From NCBI GenBank assembly GCA_021730785.1, contig JAKFWF010000065.1, forward strand, positions 62,001 to 126,000: DNA of 64,000 nt. The letters are read 5' to 3'. The first letter of the stretch is position 1; each line of letters starts with the position of its first letter. The notes under the pieces were generated by a model, which ran no database searches, was not told the DNA's origin, and saw nothing but the letters and a program-made list of their open reading frames with translations. The DNA comes from Hyphomicrobiaceae bacterium (GTDB lineage Bacteria > Pseudomonadota > Alphaproteobacteria > Rhizobiales > Hyphomicrobiaceae). This document shows positions 27,659 to 36,305 of the stretch, piece after piece. A program made the translations under genes and the position numbers.

Positions 27659-28525
27659 ATGAGTGAGATCGACATCGCCAAGCCCGGCCCGCTGATGGCG
27701 GGCAAGCGCGGCCTGATCATGGGCGTCGCCAACGACCGCTCGATCGCCTGGGGCATCGCGCGCATCCTGGCCGGCCATGGCGCCAAACTCGCCTTCACCT
27801 ACCAGGGCGACGCCTTCGGCCGGCGCGCCATTCCACTCGCCCAGTCGGTCGGCGCCGAGATCATCGAGCCCTGCGACGTCGGCGATCTCGCCAGCGTCGA
27901 CCAGGTGTTCGACAAGATCAAGACGACCTGGGGCAGCCTCGACTTCGTGGTGCACGCGCTCGCCTTCTCGGATCGCCGCGAACTCGCGGGGCGTTACGCC
28001 GACACCAGCCGCGACAACTTCACCAACACCATGGTGATCTCCTGCTTCTCGTTCACGGAAATCTCGAAGCGCGCAGCAGCCCTGATGCCGAACGGTGGCT
28101 CGTTGCTGACTTTGTCGTTCGGTGGCGCGACGAAGGTCGTTCCGTCCTACAACGTGATGGGCATCGCCAAGGCCGCACTCGAAGCAAGCGTGCGCTATCT
28201 GGCCAGCGATTTCGGACCCCACGGCGTGCGCGTCAACGCGCTGTCGGCCGGCCCCATGCGTACGCTCGCAGGCGCTGGCGTGTCCGATGCCCGCACCATC
28301 TTCAACTACCAGAAGGATCACGCACCGCTGCGGCGCACACCGACCCTCGACGAAGTGGGCGGGGCAGCGCTCTACCTGCTGTCGCCGCTGTCGGGTGCGG
28401 TGACAGGCGAAGTGCACTTTGTCGATTGCGGCTATTCGACGGTTGCCATGCCGACGCTGGAAGCGCTGAAAGCCCAAGAAGAAGTGACCGCGGCTGGACG
28501 CAAGACCAGCGTCGCGGCAGAGTAG
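27659..28525 (+). CDS. fabI: Enoyl-ACP reductase (NADH), FabI type
   Basis: 288 residues from ATG 27659 (CCAGGAG just upstream). The FabI variant of the short-chain dehydrogenase fold: KRGLIMGVANDRSIAWGIAR as cofactor-binding region and Tyr164-x6-Lys171 (YNVMGIAK) as the catalytic pair, the longer spacing that separates FabI from classical SDRs. It catalyses the last reduction of each fatty acid elongation cycle and is the triclosan target in many bacteria. Preceded by fabB with a 132-base gap. Confidence 0.97.
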   Translation: MSEIDIAKPGPLMAGKRGLIMGVANDRSIAWGIARILAGHGAKLAFTYQGDAFGRRAIPLAQSVGAEIIEPCDVGDLASVDQVFDKIKTTWGSLDFVVHALAFSDRRELAGRYADTSRDNFTNTMVISCFSFTEISKRAAALMPNGGSLLTLSFGGATKVVPSYNVMGIAKAALEASVRYLASDFGPHGVRVNALSAGPMRTLAGAGVSDARTIFNYQKDHAPLRRTPTLDEVGGAALYLLSPLSGAVTGEVHFVDCGYSTVAMPTLEALKAQEEVTAAGRKTSVAAE

Positions 28526-28573
28526 AGAAAGTCGACGACTTCGCGCGACGCTCGCCAAGAGACTGATCCGACC

Positions 28574-28885
28574 ATGCAGGCATTGCGCTTTCTCGGCGGC
28601 ATGTTTCTGTTGCTTTCAGCCGTCATCCTGATTGCCGACTACACCAATGCGCGCGGCGCCCTGGCGCCGAGCTTGACGGTGTCCATGGCCAGACACTGGG
28701 CGAGCCTGGCACCAACCACGCTCGCAGCCGCCCAGAAATCAATCCAATCGGTCAGCCCGCTGCTCTGGGATCCACTTGCCAGATCGCTGCTGGCAATCCC
28801 GGCCTGGGCGTTGTTCGCGGCCATCGGCGGTTTGTTTGCGTGGTTCGGACGGCGTAGGCGGCGCGTGAACATCTTCGTGAACTGA
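28574..28885 (+). CDS. Small two-helix membrane protein, unknown
   Basis: 103 residues. Membrane segments at about 5-23 (RFLGGMFLLLSAVILIADY) and about 72-91 (LLAIPAWALFAAIGGLFAWF), ending in a basic tail RRRRRVNIFVN. It lies 48 bases after fabI on the same strand, and similar small proteins follow fabI or related genes in Hyphomicrobiales. No enzymatic motif is visible. The function is unknown; a link to fatty acid synthesis is only positional. Confidence 0.65.
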   Translation: MQALRFLGGMFLLLSAVILIADYTNARGALAPSLTVSMARHWASLAPTTLAAAQKSIQSVSPLLWDPLARSLLAIPAWALFAAIGGLFAWFGRRRRRVNIFVN

Positions 28886-28987
28886 GCGGCGACCGCCTCG
28901 CAAATCGCTGCCGCCGATTTATATTGCTGTGAGGTTCGAACTACTTGCGGCATCAGTGCCGAGGCTGACCAAAACGAGGGCCATCCG

Positions 28988-29647
28988 ATGTTCTTCAAGA
29001 AATCCGCCACTATGCCGACCACCGCCACCGCGCTTCCCGGCCGCAGCGCCCCAATCGCCACGGCAAAGACCCACTTCATCTCCGATCGCCCGCTAAAAGG
29101 TCCATACCCCGAGGGCCACGAGATCGCGATGTTCGGCCTCGGTTGCTTCTGGGGCGCGGAACGCAAGTTCTGGCAGCTGGGCGAGGGCGTGTGGGTCACG
29201 GCCGTCGGCTACGCCGCCGGCCTCACGCCGAACCCGACCTACGAAGAGGCCTGCTCCGGCAAGACCGGCCACAACGAAGTGGTGCGCGTGGTATTCGAGC
29301 CCAGCAAGATCAGCTACGAAAAGCTGGTGAAGACCTTCTTCGAAAGCCACGATCCGACCCAGGGCATGCGCCAGGGCAACGACGTTGGCACGCAATATCG
29401 CTCCGGCATCTACACCTACGGGGCCGAACAGTTGGCCATTGCGCAGGCCGCCAAGAGCGCGTTCCAGCGCGTGCTGTCCAGCAACGGGTTTGGCGCGATC
29501 ACGACCGAAATCGTGCCCGCAGCAGAGTTCTACTATGCCGAGGACTACCACCAGCAGTATCTGGCCAAGGTTCCACACGGCTACTGCGGGCTCGGTGGCA
29601 CTGGCCTCAGCTGCCCGGTCGGCGTGGGCGTGAAGGCTGCGGAATAG
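28988..29647 (+). CDS. msrA: Peptide methionine sulfoxide reductase A
   Basis: 219 residues, at the long end for MsrA. The catalytic motif [13 protein letters not shown] (Cys53) is intact, followed by [30 protein letters not shown] and [10 protein letters not shown], and a [13 protein letters not shown] region, all family hallmarks. C-terminal Cys residues ([14 protein letters not shown]) can serve as resolving cysteines. It reduces methionine-S-sulfoxide in free or protein form using thioredoxin. The N-terminus (about 30 residues) is low in conservation and may be longer than needed. Confidence 0.95.
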   Translation: MFFKKSATMPTTATALPGRSAPIATAKTHFISDRPLKGPYPEGHEIAMFGLGCFWGAERKFWQLGEGVWVTAVGYAAGLTPNPTYEEACSGKTGHNEVVRVVFEPSKISYEKLVKTFFESHDPTQGMRQGNDVGTQYRSGIYTYGAEQLAIAQAAKSAFQRVLSSNGFGAITTEIVPAAEFYYAEDYHQQYLAKVPHGYCGLGGTGLSCPVGVGVKAAE

Positions 29648-29747
29648 GTCGATGCGCCACAGTCGCGTGCGCATACCTTGACATCGGCTTGCCCCACCCC
29701 CTCCTGATAGTGTTTCCTTGTGGGACACTATTTTCAGGGGACTTTCC

Positions 29748-31136
29748 ATGGCGGTGACCGAGTTGATTGCGGCGCATACTCTGGCCGAGAGCATCGCCGA
29801 GCTGCGCGCCATGGCGGCCCGGCCGGTTGCCACTGCCGACGAACTCGTCAAGCTGCTCGTCGGCATCTACCAGGCGCTCCTCAGCACCGATCTCACCGCC
29901 CAGGACCCGGCCGCGACGAAACCGCAGGTGCCGCAATTGCGGGTCGACCTGTTTGCCCTGCGCCTTGCCCTGCGTGGCCGGATTGCCGGCTGGCACCAGG
30001 CCGGCCTCATGAACCACGATGCGCAGCAGCGGCTGCGCGACTGCCTGCGGGCCGCCCGCTTCGCCAGCGACATGCTGGGCGAACTCGGCGCCGGTTTCGC
30101 CCAACTGCCGCACGGCGAAACGACGCTCAAGGCCTTCACCGGCGACACCAACTCGCTGGTCAATCCGGCCTACGACACGGATGCCAAGGCCGCCTACCGC
30201 TCGGGCGACGTGCTGGTGGTGCGCGGCATGGCGCACAACAGTGCGGCCATCGCCCGCATCGGCGACGTCGACAGCCAGTTCAGCCACGTCTGCATCATCC
30301 ACATCGACGCCCGAGGCACCCAGTGGGTAGTCGAAAGCCTGATCGAGGATGGCGCGGTGATCAACCGTCTCGGCCACACTCTCGCCCATGGCAACGGCCG
30401 GGCGATGCTGTTTCGCCATCCCGATGATGCTCTCGCCGCCAAGGCGTCGCAGATCGCCTACGACCACGTGCGCCGCTCCCGCAGTACGTTCAAGCGGCCC
30501 ATCCTCTATGATTTCACCATGCGCCTCGACCGGCGCCGTGAACTGTTCTGCTCGAAGCTCGTGTGGCTGGCCTACAGCCGCGCGAGCAAGGGTCAGCTGC
30601 AGCTGCCGCTGTTCAAGACGCGGTTCAACTTGCGCAACCGCGACTTCATCGACCGCATCGGCGTCCAGGCATCGGAGACCTTCGCGCCGGGCGACATCGA
30701 AATCGATCCCCGCTTCGATCTCGTCGCCGAATGGCAGGATTTCCGCGTCACCTCGCGGCTGCGCGCCCAGGACCTGATCATGGTCAAGCTGTTCGAGTGG
30801 ATGGAGATGCACGGCTACACGTTCCGCCAGAGTTCCGCGATCCGCCTGATCTCGTGGTTCGGGCGCCTGTCGGCGCATCTGTCGGAGGACGTGAAGTCCA
30901 TGCTGGCGTCCGTCGTGCCCAAGGTGCCGATCAACATGAAGCGCAAGACGATTGCCGCTGTCGCGATGCTGCACAAGACGGCCGAGCCGATTCTGACCGA
31001 GATCCTGGCCAAGGAAGCCGAGCAGATCGCGCGGACCGGGCGGCCGCTCCATCCCCGTCAGGTCTACGAGACCCTGGAGTTCATCCGCCAACGCGCCGAC
31101 GGCAAAATCGGCTATCTCGTGGCGCCGGGCGCGTGA
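29748..31136 (+). CDS. Permuted papain-like (YiiX/YebB-type) hydrolase
   Basis: 462 residues from ATG 29748, with AGGGGA upstream. The central domain follows the circularly permuted NlpC/P60 (YiiX, DUF830) pattern: YRSGDVLVVRG opens the domain, His180 in QFSHVCIIH precedes the nucleophile, and Cys268 lies in LFCSKLVWLAY. The first 145 residues are helical and the last 130 are helical/basic, both without known domains; the family core is about 150 residues, so the protein is extended at both ends. Members hydrolyse amide or thioester bonds in lipids or peptides. No neighbour informs the substrate. Confidence 0.75.
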   Translation: MAVTELIAAHTLAESIAELRAMAARPVATADELVKLLVGIYQALLSTDLTAQDPAATKPQVPQLRVDLFALRLALRGRIAGWHQAGLMNHDAQQRLRDCLRAARFASDMLGELGAGFAQLPHGETTLKAFTGDTNSLVNPAYDTDAKAAYRSGDVLVVRGMAHNSAAIARIGDVDSQFSHVCIIHIDARGTQWVVESLIEDGAVINRLGHTLAHGNGRAMLFRHPDDALAAKASQIAYDHVRRSRSTFKRPILYDFTMRLDRRRELFCSKLVWLAYSRASKGQLQLPLFKTRFNLRNRDFIDRIGVQASETFAPGDIEIDPRFDLVAEWQDFRVTSRLRAQDLIMVKLFEWMEMHGYTFRQSSAIRLISWFGRLSAHLSEDVKSMLASVVPKVPINMKRKTIAAVAMLHKTAEPILTEILAKEAEQIARTGRPLHPRQVYETLEFIRQRADGKIGYLVAPGA

Positions 31137-31248
31137 GGGTAGTCGCGCGCGGTTGTGAGCCCAGCCAAAGAGGTTTATCGTCGGGGCGCCGTACACTCGC
31201 GATCGTGCGCGTGCACCCGCATCCCAGCACCACACCAGGAGCGCCACC

Positions 31249-32415
31249 ATGCCGATCGTGAACCGCATTGCCGGGATGCAGGATGAAATCACCGTCTGGC
31301 GCCGCGATTTCCACGAGCATCCCGAGTTGCTGTACGACGTGCATCGCACCGCGGGCGTCGTCGCCGACAAGCTCAAGGCGTTCGGCTGCGACGAGGTGGT
31401 GCCCGGCATCGGCCGCACCGGTGTCGTCGGCGTGATCAAGGGGCGCAAGAGCGGCTCCGGCCGCGTCATCGGCATGCGCGCCGACATGGACGCGCTGCCG
31501 ATCCTGGAAGACACCGGGCTGCCCTACGCCTCTAAAACACCCGGCAAGATGCACGCCTGCGGTCACGACGGCCACTCCGCCATGTTGCTCGGCGCCGCCA
31601 AGTACCTGTGCGAGACGCGCAACTTCGACGGCACCGCGGTCGTGATCTTCCAGCCAGCCGAAGAAGGCGGCGCCGGCGGCCGCGCCATGGTCGAGGACGG
31701 CATGATGGACCGCTGGAACATCCAGGAGGTCTACGGCATGCACAACCAGCCCGGCATGGCGGTCGGCCAGTTCGGACTGCGGCCAGGCCCGTTGATGGCG
31801 TCGTCCGACCGCCTGCATGTGACGATCGAGGGCAAGGGCGGGCACGCGGCCAAACCGCACAAGTGCATCGATACGGTGCTCGTTGGCGCGCACATCATCA
31901 CCAACCTGCAGTCGATCGTGTCGCGCTCGCTCGATCCGCTCGACTCTGGCGTCATATCGATGTGCATGTTCCACGCTGGCAACGCCGGCAATGTCATCCC
32001 GGCAACCGCCGAACTGACCGGCACCGCGCGCGCACTGACACCCCACGTGCGCGACCAGCTCGAGCGACGCTTCGTCGAAATCGCCGAGGGTACGGCCAAG
32101 CTGTTCGGCGCCACCGCCAAGGCGATCTACCGGCGCGACTACCCCGTCACCAGCAACCATCCAAAGCAGACCGAGTTTGCTGCCGCAATTGCCGGTGAAG
32201 TGGTGGGCCGGAGCAACGTCGATACGGATCTACCTCCGGTCATGGGCGGCGAGGACTTCTCGTTCATGCTGGAAGCGCGGCCCGGCGCGTTCATTTTCGT
32301 TGGCAACGGCGATACGGCAAACGTCCATCATCCAGCTTACAACTTCAACGACGACGTCATCCCGGTCGGCGTGTCATACTGGGCGCGCCTCGTCGAGACG
32401 GCGATGCCGGCGTAA
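31249..32415 (+). CDS. M20 family amidohydrolase (hippurate hydrolase-like)
   Basis: 388 residues. The metal-binding pattern of M20D aminoacylases is visible: RRDFHEHPEL at the N-terminus, GMRADMDALPI, HACGHDGHSAMLLGA, FQPAEEGGAGGRAMVEDGM, and a C-terminal GGEDFSFMLEARPGAF plus VHHPAYNFND. Such enzymes cleave N-acylated amino acids or hippurate. Start ATG 31249 with CCAGGAG upstream. The gene stands alone between the papain-like protein and a DUF5655 protein. Confidence 0.93.
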   Translation: MPIVNRIAGMQDEITVWRRDFHEHPELLYDVHRTAGVVADKLKAFGCDEVVPGIGRTGVVGVIKGRKSGSGRVIGMRADMDALPILEDTGLPYASKTPGKMHACGHDGHSAMLLGAAKYLCETRNFDGTAVVIFQPAEEGGAGGRAMVEDGMMDRWNIQEVYGMHNQPGMAVGQFGLRPGPLMASSDRLHVTIEGKGGHAAKPHKCIDTVLVGAHIITNLQSIVSRSLDPLDSGVISMCMFHAGNAGNVIPATAELTGTARALTPHVRDQLERRFVEIAEGTAKLFGATAKAIYRRDYPVTSNHPKQTEFAAAIAGEVVGRSNVDTDLPPVMGGEDFSFMLEARPGAFIFVGNGDTANVHHPAYNFNDDVIPVGVSYWARLVETAMPA

Positions 32416-32458
32416 AGCTGTACGAAGTCGCCGTCGTACAACGTGACCGAACCGCCCC

Positions 32459-33151
32459 ATGACCAAGGACCCGCGCGACAAGGAGGAGGAGTTCATTGCC
32501 GGCCTCGCCCTGGACACTGGGCGGGATCTGGCGGCCTGGATGGCGCTGATCGACGCGCAGACGTTTGCGCACCGCAACGACATGATCGACTGGCTGCGCC
32601 GGCAGAACCTCACCTTTGCCAAAGCGTCGCGGCTGGAGCGCATTCACCACAACGGCGGCCGGCCGATGTATGGCGAGCGGCCGGCGGAGCGCGAGCCGGT
32701 CGCCGGGCAGCGCCCACCAGCAACCGCCACAGCTGCGCCACCAAGTGCGTCGCTCCCGCTTGTCCCGCTTGTACAGCCTGCCCCGGCGCCTGCACCACCG
32801 GAACCAGCAGATCTCGCAACGTTCCTGGCCAAGGCCAAGGGCTATCGCCCGCTTGCCGAAATGCTGATCCGCACCATTCAGACCAACGTCGCCGCGACGG
32901 CGCTGGCCGTGCACGAAAGCCACATCGATCTGGCAGCCCCCGCGCTGTTCGGCGCCATTGCGGTCACGGCGAAGGACGTGCGCCTCGCCCTCGATCTCGG
33001 CGACGTGCCGTTCGAAGGGGAACTCAAGCGCCTGAAATGGCCGGGCATGGCCCCGTCACTGACGCACACCATCGTACTCAGCGACGCGCGCAAGGTCGAT
33101 CGGGCCCTCATGCTATTGGTCACCGCAGCGGCCGCGCGCGCCAACAGCTGA
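32459..33151 (+). CDS. DUF4287-like / DUF5655-domain protein
   Basis: 230 residues. The N-terminal third (DKEEEFIAGLALDTGRDLAAWMALID, DWLRRQNLTFAKASRLERIHHN) looks like a DUF4287 helical module. A Pro/Ala linker follows (about 75-120). The C-terminal half (LATFLAKAKGYRPLAEMLIR to the end, with AVHESHIDLAAPALFGAIAVTAKDVRLALDLG) matches the DUF5655 domain, which in relatives is annotated as predicted transport or DNA-damage related without proof. No enzymatic motif is clear. Confidence 0.65.
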   Translation: MTKDPRDKEEEFIAGLALDTGRDLAAWMALIDAQTFAHRNDMIDWLRRQNLTFAKASRLERIHHNGGRPMYGERPAEREPVAGQRPPATATAAPPSASLPLVPLVQPAPAPAPPEPADLATFLAKAKGYRPLAEMLIRTIQTNVAATALAVHESHIDLAAPALFGAIAVTAKDVRLALDLGDVPFEGELKRLKWPGMAPSLTHTIVLSDARKVDRALMLLVTAAAARANS

Positions 33152-33230
33152 TCGCCACACTTGACGGGAAAACCATCGTATTGCCGGAATTTCCGGGTCC
33201 CTGGACACCGTGGGCAGGAGGCGACAGACC

Positions 33231-34580
33231 ATGACTGGCAACATTCGGCGTTTCGGTAGCGTGTTCGGCGTGACATCTGTGGTGGCGCTGCTGTGCCTGG
33301 TTCCACAATCCGCACACGCGCAGACCGCCAGTCGCGATGTCATCGCCGATTTCCTGAGCCGGGCCAAGCCTATCGACCAGCAGTTCGCGCAAACGACGCC
33401 GCCCGCGCAGAAGCCGGCCGGCAGTGCTGCCGCACCACCGGCAACGCCGCCAGTCGAAAAAGACCCGCGCGAGGGCGATGCCACTTTTGAGCAGGCCAAG
33501 AAGCTCATGGCCGCCATCGATGCCGTACTGAACGACACCGCCAAGAACCGCGGCGAAGTGAAGAAACTGCCGTCGAAGGACGAGTTCATCATTCCCCCGA
33601 TCTGGACCGAGACCAAGGAAGACCGCGAGAAGAAGGTCCGAGATCTGCTGGATGCGGCGCTCGGCATCGTCACCGACGTGCCCGTGGTCGATGTGCAAAA
33701 GCGCGTCGAGGAGCGCCGCAAGTCGATCCGCGACATCGACGAGCGCATCGTCAAGTTGCGTGAAAAGCAGCTGGCGGCGCCCAAGGACGGCATGCTGCCG
33801 GGTGTCCTCACCGATACCGTCGACAGCCTCACCAAGGATATCGAAGACTCGAAAAAGAAGATCGAGCTCAACCGCGAGGATATAAAAGCGGCCAAGGGCG
33901 AGATCGCGGCCGCCATGGCGAAGTCGGGCATCCAGCTGGCGCCCGAGCAGATCGACCTGCTGCTCGACAGCGTGCTGTCGGGCGATCTCGTGCGCCTCGT
34001 CGCCGTGTTCAATTCCGCGAAGCTGGTCGATGCCCAGCTCGGCAAGCTGATGGCGGCGTCCGGCGACAACACCAACGCCGCCCGCAAGTACTTTGCCATG
34101 CACGCCGCCCTGTTCGCCATGCTGGTGCATGCGCAAGATGCGCTAATCGCCAAAATCGATACCAACTACCTGCCCAAACTCGACGCCATCACCAAAGATG
34201 TGGAAGCTGCCCGCCGCAAGACCGCGGAGTTGCTGCGCGCCGAAAACCGGCCCGACCAGAAGAAGGCGCTGGAAGCCAACCGCGACAGCCAGAAGCTCGC
34301 CGAGGATGCCGCCAAGGGTTATCGCCGCTACATGCTGCAGCAGCGCGAGCAGATCGCTGGCGCCCGCAAGCGTGCAGCCCACGACCTGCGCATCGCCGAC
34401 AACACATTCGAGACGGTGGAAGCAAGTTTCCAGTTGCGCAACCTGATGCGCGACAGCGCCACGTCGTTCGAGGCGATCCAGAAGCTCGAAGCGCCCACGT
34501 TCGACCAGATCTTCAAGAACGAAGAGCTGCGCCGCGAGTTCGAGAACCTGACCCGCAAGCTCGACGCGCCGAGCAGTTGA
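33231..34580 (+). CDS. Periplasmic coiled-coil protein, unknown
   Basis: 449 residues from ATG 33231 (GCAGGAGG upstream). A signal peptide (GVTSVVALLCLVPQSAHAQ, about residues 12-30) marks export. The mature chain is strongly helical, charged and repetitive in heptads, for example VQKRVEERRKSIRDIDERIV, KDIEDSKKKIELNREDIKAA and AARRKTAELLRAEN, so it is mostly coiled coil. No Cys and no catalytic motif is visible. Length and layout suggest a structural or scaffold role in the periplasm, but family membership is not recognised. It is followed by a convergent methyltransferase gene. Confidence 0.65.
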   Translation: MTGNIRRFGSVFGVTSVVALLCLVPQSAHAQTASRDVIADFLSRAKPIDQQFAQTTPPAQKPAGSAAAPPATPPVEKDPREGDATFEQAKKLMAAIDAVLNDTAKNRGEVKKLPSKDEFIIPPIWTETKEDREKKVRDLLDAALGIVTDVPVVDVQKRVEERRKSIRDIDERIVKLREKQLAAPKDGMLPGVLTDTVDSLTKDIEDSKKKIELNREDIKAAKGEIAAAMAKSGIQLAPEQIDLLLDSVLSGDLVRLVAVFNSAKLVDAQLGKLMAASGDNTNAARKYFAMHAALFAMLVHAQDALIAKIDTNYLPKLDAITKDVEAARRKTAELLRAENRPDQKKALEANRDSQKLAEDAAKGYRRYMLQQREQIAGARKRAAHDLRIADNTFETVEASFQLRNLMRDSATSFEAIQKLEAPTFDQIFKNEELRREFENLTRKLDAPSS

Positions 34581-34601
34581 GGGCGCGGGCTGGCTCAGCC
34601 G

Positions 34602-35468
34602 TCATCGGACGAAAACGACCCCCGTTGTCTGAGACAACCGGTGGCGAGGAGCAAAGGCGATATCGCGCGTGATCTCCGGCACGTGCCAGCAGTCCTTGAG
34701 TTTTAGTCCGGAATCGGTGAAAATTTGGATGAACTGCCGACCGTTGGCGAATAAATAAGGCGACGAGGTTGAAACGAAACTTTGCCGTGACCAGTAATTC
34801 GGCCGATCAACGAGGGCTATTTTATTAATAATGACGGCGTCCGCCAATTCTGAAATTTTGCAAAACGTGGCGAAACCCTCCGGCGGCATGTACTGGATGC
34901 ACCCCGACGAAATGAGAATATCGCAAGCCTTGATGGCGGCAAGGTCGGTCTCAAAGGTTAGTTCTGTCGTGCCCGCGCGCTCTGCCGCCGCCCGACCCCG
35001 CGCCACGGTCTCGGGCATATCCACCACAGTCCAAGTCGCGCCATCGGGCAGCTTGAAGTAATCTCTATACTGCCAATAAACAATTCCTCCTGCACCACCC
35101 ACGTCGACGATGCGACATCCCGGCTTTACCAGTTTGCTCAGCCACAAAAGGACTGCAAAAGTTGACGTCTGACCAACGAAAACGGGCTTGTCTGCTGCCT
35201 TAAATTCGCCGGCATCGCCCAGTGATCGGCGTCGCGGCACATCGTCTGTGACGAGATTTTGCGCCAAGTCCGCGTCGTTCCAGCCAACCCGGTGGTGATC
35301 CATTTCGCAGGCGGCCGCGGCACTTTCGTAGGTCTGATAAACGCCGCTGAACGCATTCATTTTACGCGACCAATAGTACTGGTCGTAGGCGCGCCGCACG
35401 AACGGGATTTTCCCAAGCCACGTTCCAACAGCGGTTCTAGTCACCGCAATCCTGATCAAGTTCCACAT
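34602..35468 (-). CDS. TIGR04325 family putative methyltransferase
   Basis: 288 residues. The segment PGCRIVDVGGAGGIVYWQYRDYF is a SAM-binding motif I, followed by TWTVVDMPETV and DILISSGCIQYM, the typical layout of TIGR04325 methyltransferases, which sit in polysaccharide or lipid modification loci. FANGRQFIQIFTDSGLKL and the C-terminal region also fit. Its DNA is visibly AT-richer than neighbours (for example around 34780-34860), which suggests transfer. Its nearest neighbour on the same strand, the Lrp gene, is not related. Confidence 0.75.
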   Translation of the reverse strand: MWNLIRIAVTRTAVGTWLGKIPFVRRAYDQYYWSRKMNAFSGVYQTYESAAAACEMDHHRVGWNDADLAQNLVTDDVPRRRSLGDAGEFKAADKPVFVGQTSTFAVLLWLSKLVKPGCRIVDVGGAGGIVYWQYRDYFKLPDGATWTVVDMPETVARGRAAAERAGTTELTFETDLAAIKACDILISSGCIQYMPPEGFATFCKISELADAVIINKIALVDRPNYWSRQSFVSTSSPYLFANGRQFIQIFTDSGLKLKDCWHVPEITRDIAFAPRHRLSQTTGVVFVR

Positions 35469-35540
35469 AAATCACCTCGACAATGTCACTGCATTTAATA
35501 TTCGTCTTATAGCAAATCAGATCGCAAAGCGTCATCCCTG

Positions 35541-36002
35541 CTAACGCACCGGATACCCGGTCATGGCGCGCACCGTGCGGATTGCGAGGTTTGATTGCAA
35601 CCGCGAAATGTGCGGCAGCTTGGCCAGGTGCTCACGGTGGATGCGCTCGAAGTCGGCGAGATCGGCCGCCACCACACGCAGCAGATAGTCGGTTCCGCCC
35701 GCCATCAGGTGGCACTCCAAAATCTCGTCCATGCCGGCGACCGCCGTCTCGAAGGCATCGAATACCTTGCCCGACTGGGAGTTGAGCGACACTTCGACGA
35801 AGAACTCCATGGTGAGCCCCAGCGCCCGCCGGTCGAGGTGGGCTGAATAGCCAGCGATGATGCCGGCTTCCTCCAGCAGCTTGACGCGGCGGTGGCAGGC
35901 CGACGGCGACAGGCCCACGCTGTCGGCCAGATCGGCGATGGCAATGCGGCTGTCGCGCTGCAGCTTCAGCAGGATGCGGCGGTTGATGGGGTCGAGTTCC
36001 AT
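35541..36002 (-). CDS. Lrp/AsnC family transcriptional regulator
   Basis: 153 residues. An N-terminal winged helix-turn-helix (NRRILLKLQRDSRIAIADLADSVGLSPSACHRRVKLLEEAG) precedes a RAM ligand-binding domain (about 70-140, AVAGMDEILECHLMAGGTDYLLRV). It is transcribed away from the alanine dehydrogenase gene across a 303-base interval. That divergent arrangement is well known: Lrp-type regulators commonly control ald in response to alanine. The regulation is inferred from context. Confidence 0.93.
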   Translation of the reverse strand: MELDPINRRILLKLQRDSRIAIADLADSVGLSPSACHRRVKLLEEAGIIAGYSAHLDRRALGLTMEFFVEVSLNSQSGKVFDAFETAVAGMDEILECHLMAGGTDYLLRVVAADLADFERIHREHLAKLPHISRLQSNLAIRTVRAMTGYPVR

Positions 36003-36143
36003 ACGAATGTCATCCGAACTATTCTTCCGATTTCAGAATTTCATGCGAAAAATCACGTGTCCATAGGCCATGATTGAGAAGCGTTACTCGCGAGCGTCGA
36101 TTAGTCTGGTGTCGGGACGTCGCTGCGCCTCGCTGGCGGGACT

Positions 36144-36168
36144 TGGTCCCTCCGGACCACTCTTTTTT
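36144..36168 (+). terminator. Terminator-like hairpin in the ald leader
   Basis: TGGTCC (36144-36149), loop CTCC, GGACCA (36154-36159), then CTC and six Ts (36163-36168). It lies about 140 bases upstream of ald in the Lrp-ald interval and reads in the ald direction, so it could attenuate ald transcription or stop upstream transcripts. The six-base stem is short. Confidence 0.4.
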
Positions 36169-36305
36169 ATTGGTCACTGGCGACACGCGTTGCGCGCGCC
36201 GGCCGCCAGCGACAGCACAGATCAAGGGGGAGTTCGAGGGGACATGTCACCTCGAGCGGGTGCAGGGCGGCAGCCCTGCCCATGCCAGCAAACAGGAGAA
36301 CGAAA

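Noticed and set aside
32420-32441. TGTACGA/TCGTACA inverted repeat after the M20 gene as a terminator
   Set aside because: No T-run follows and the stem is only seven bases; too weak to call.
32374-32923. Minus-strand frames overlapping the DUF5655 gene
   Set aside because: They contradict the conserved DUF5655 reading and lack ribosome binding sites.
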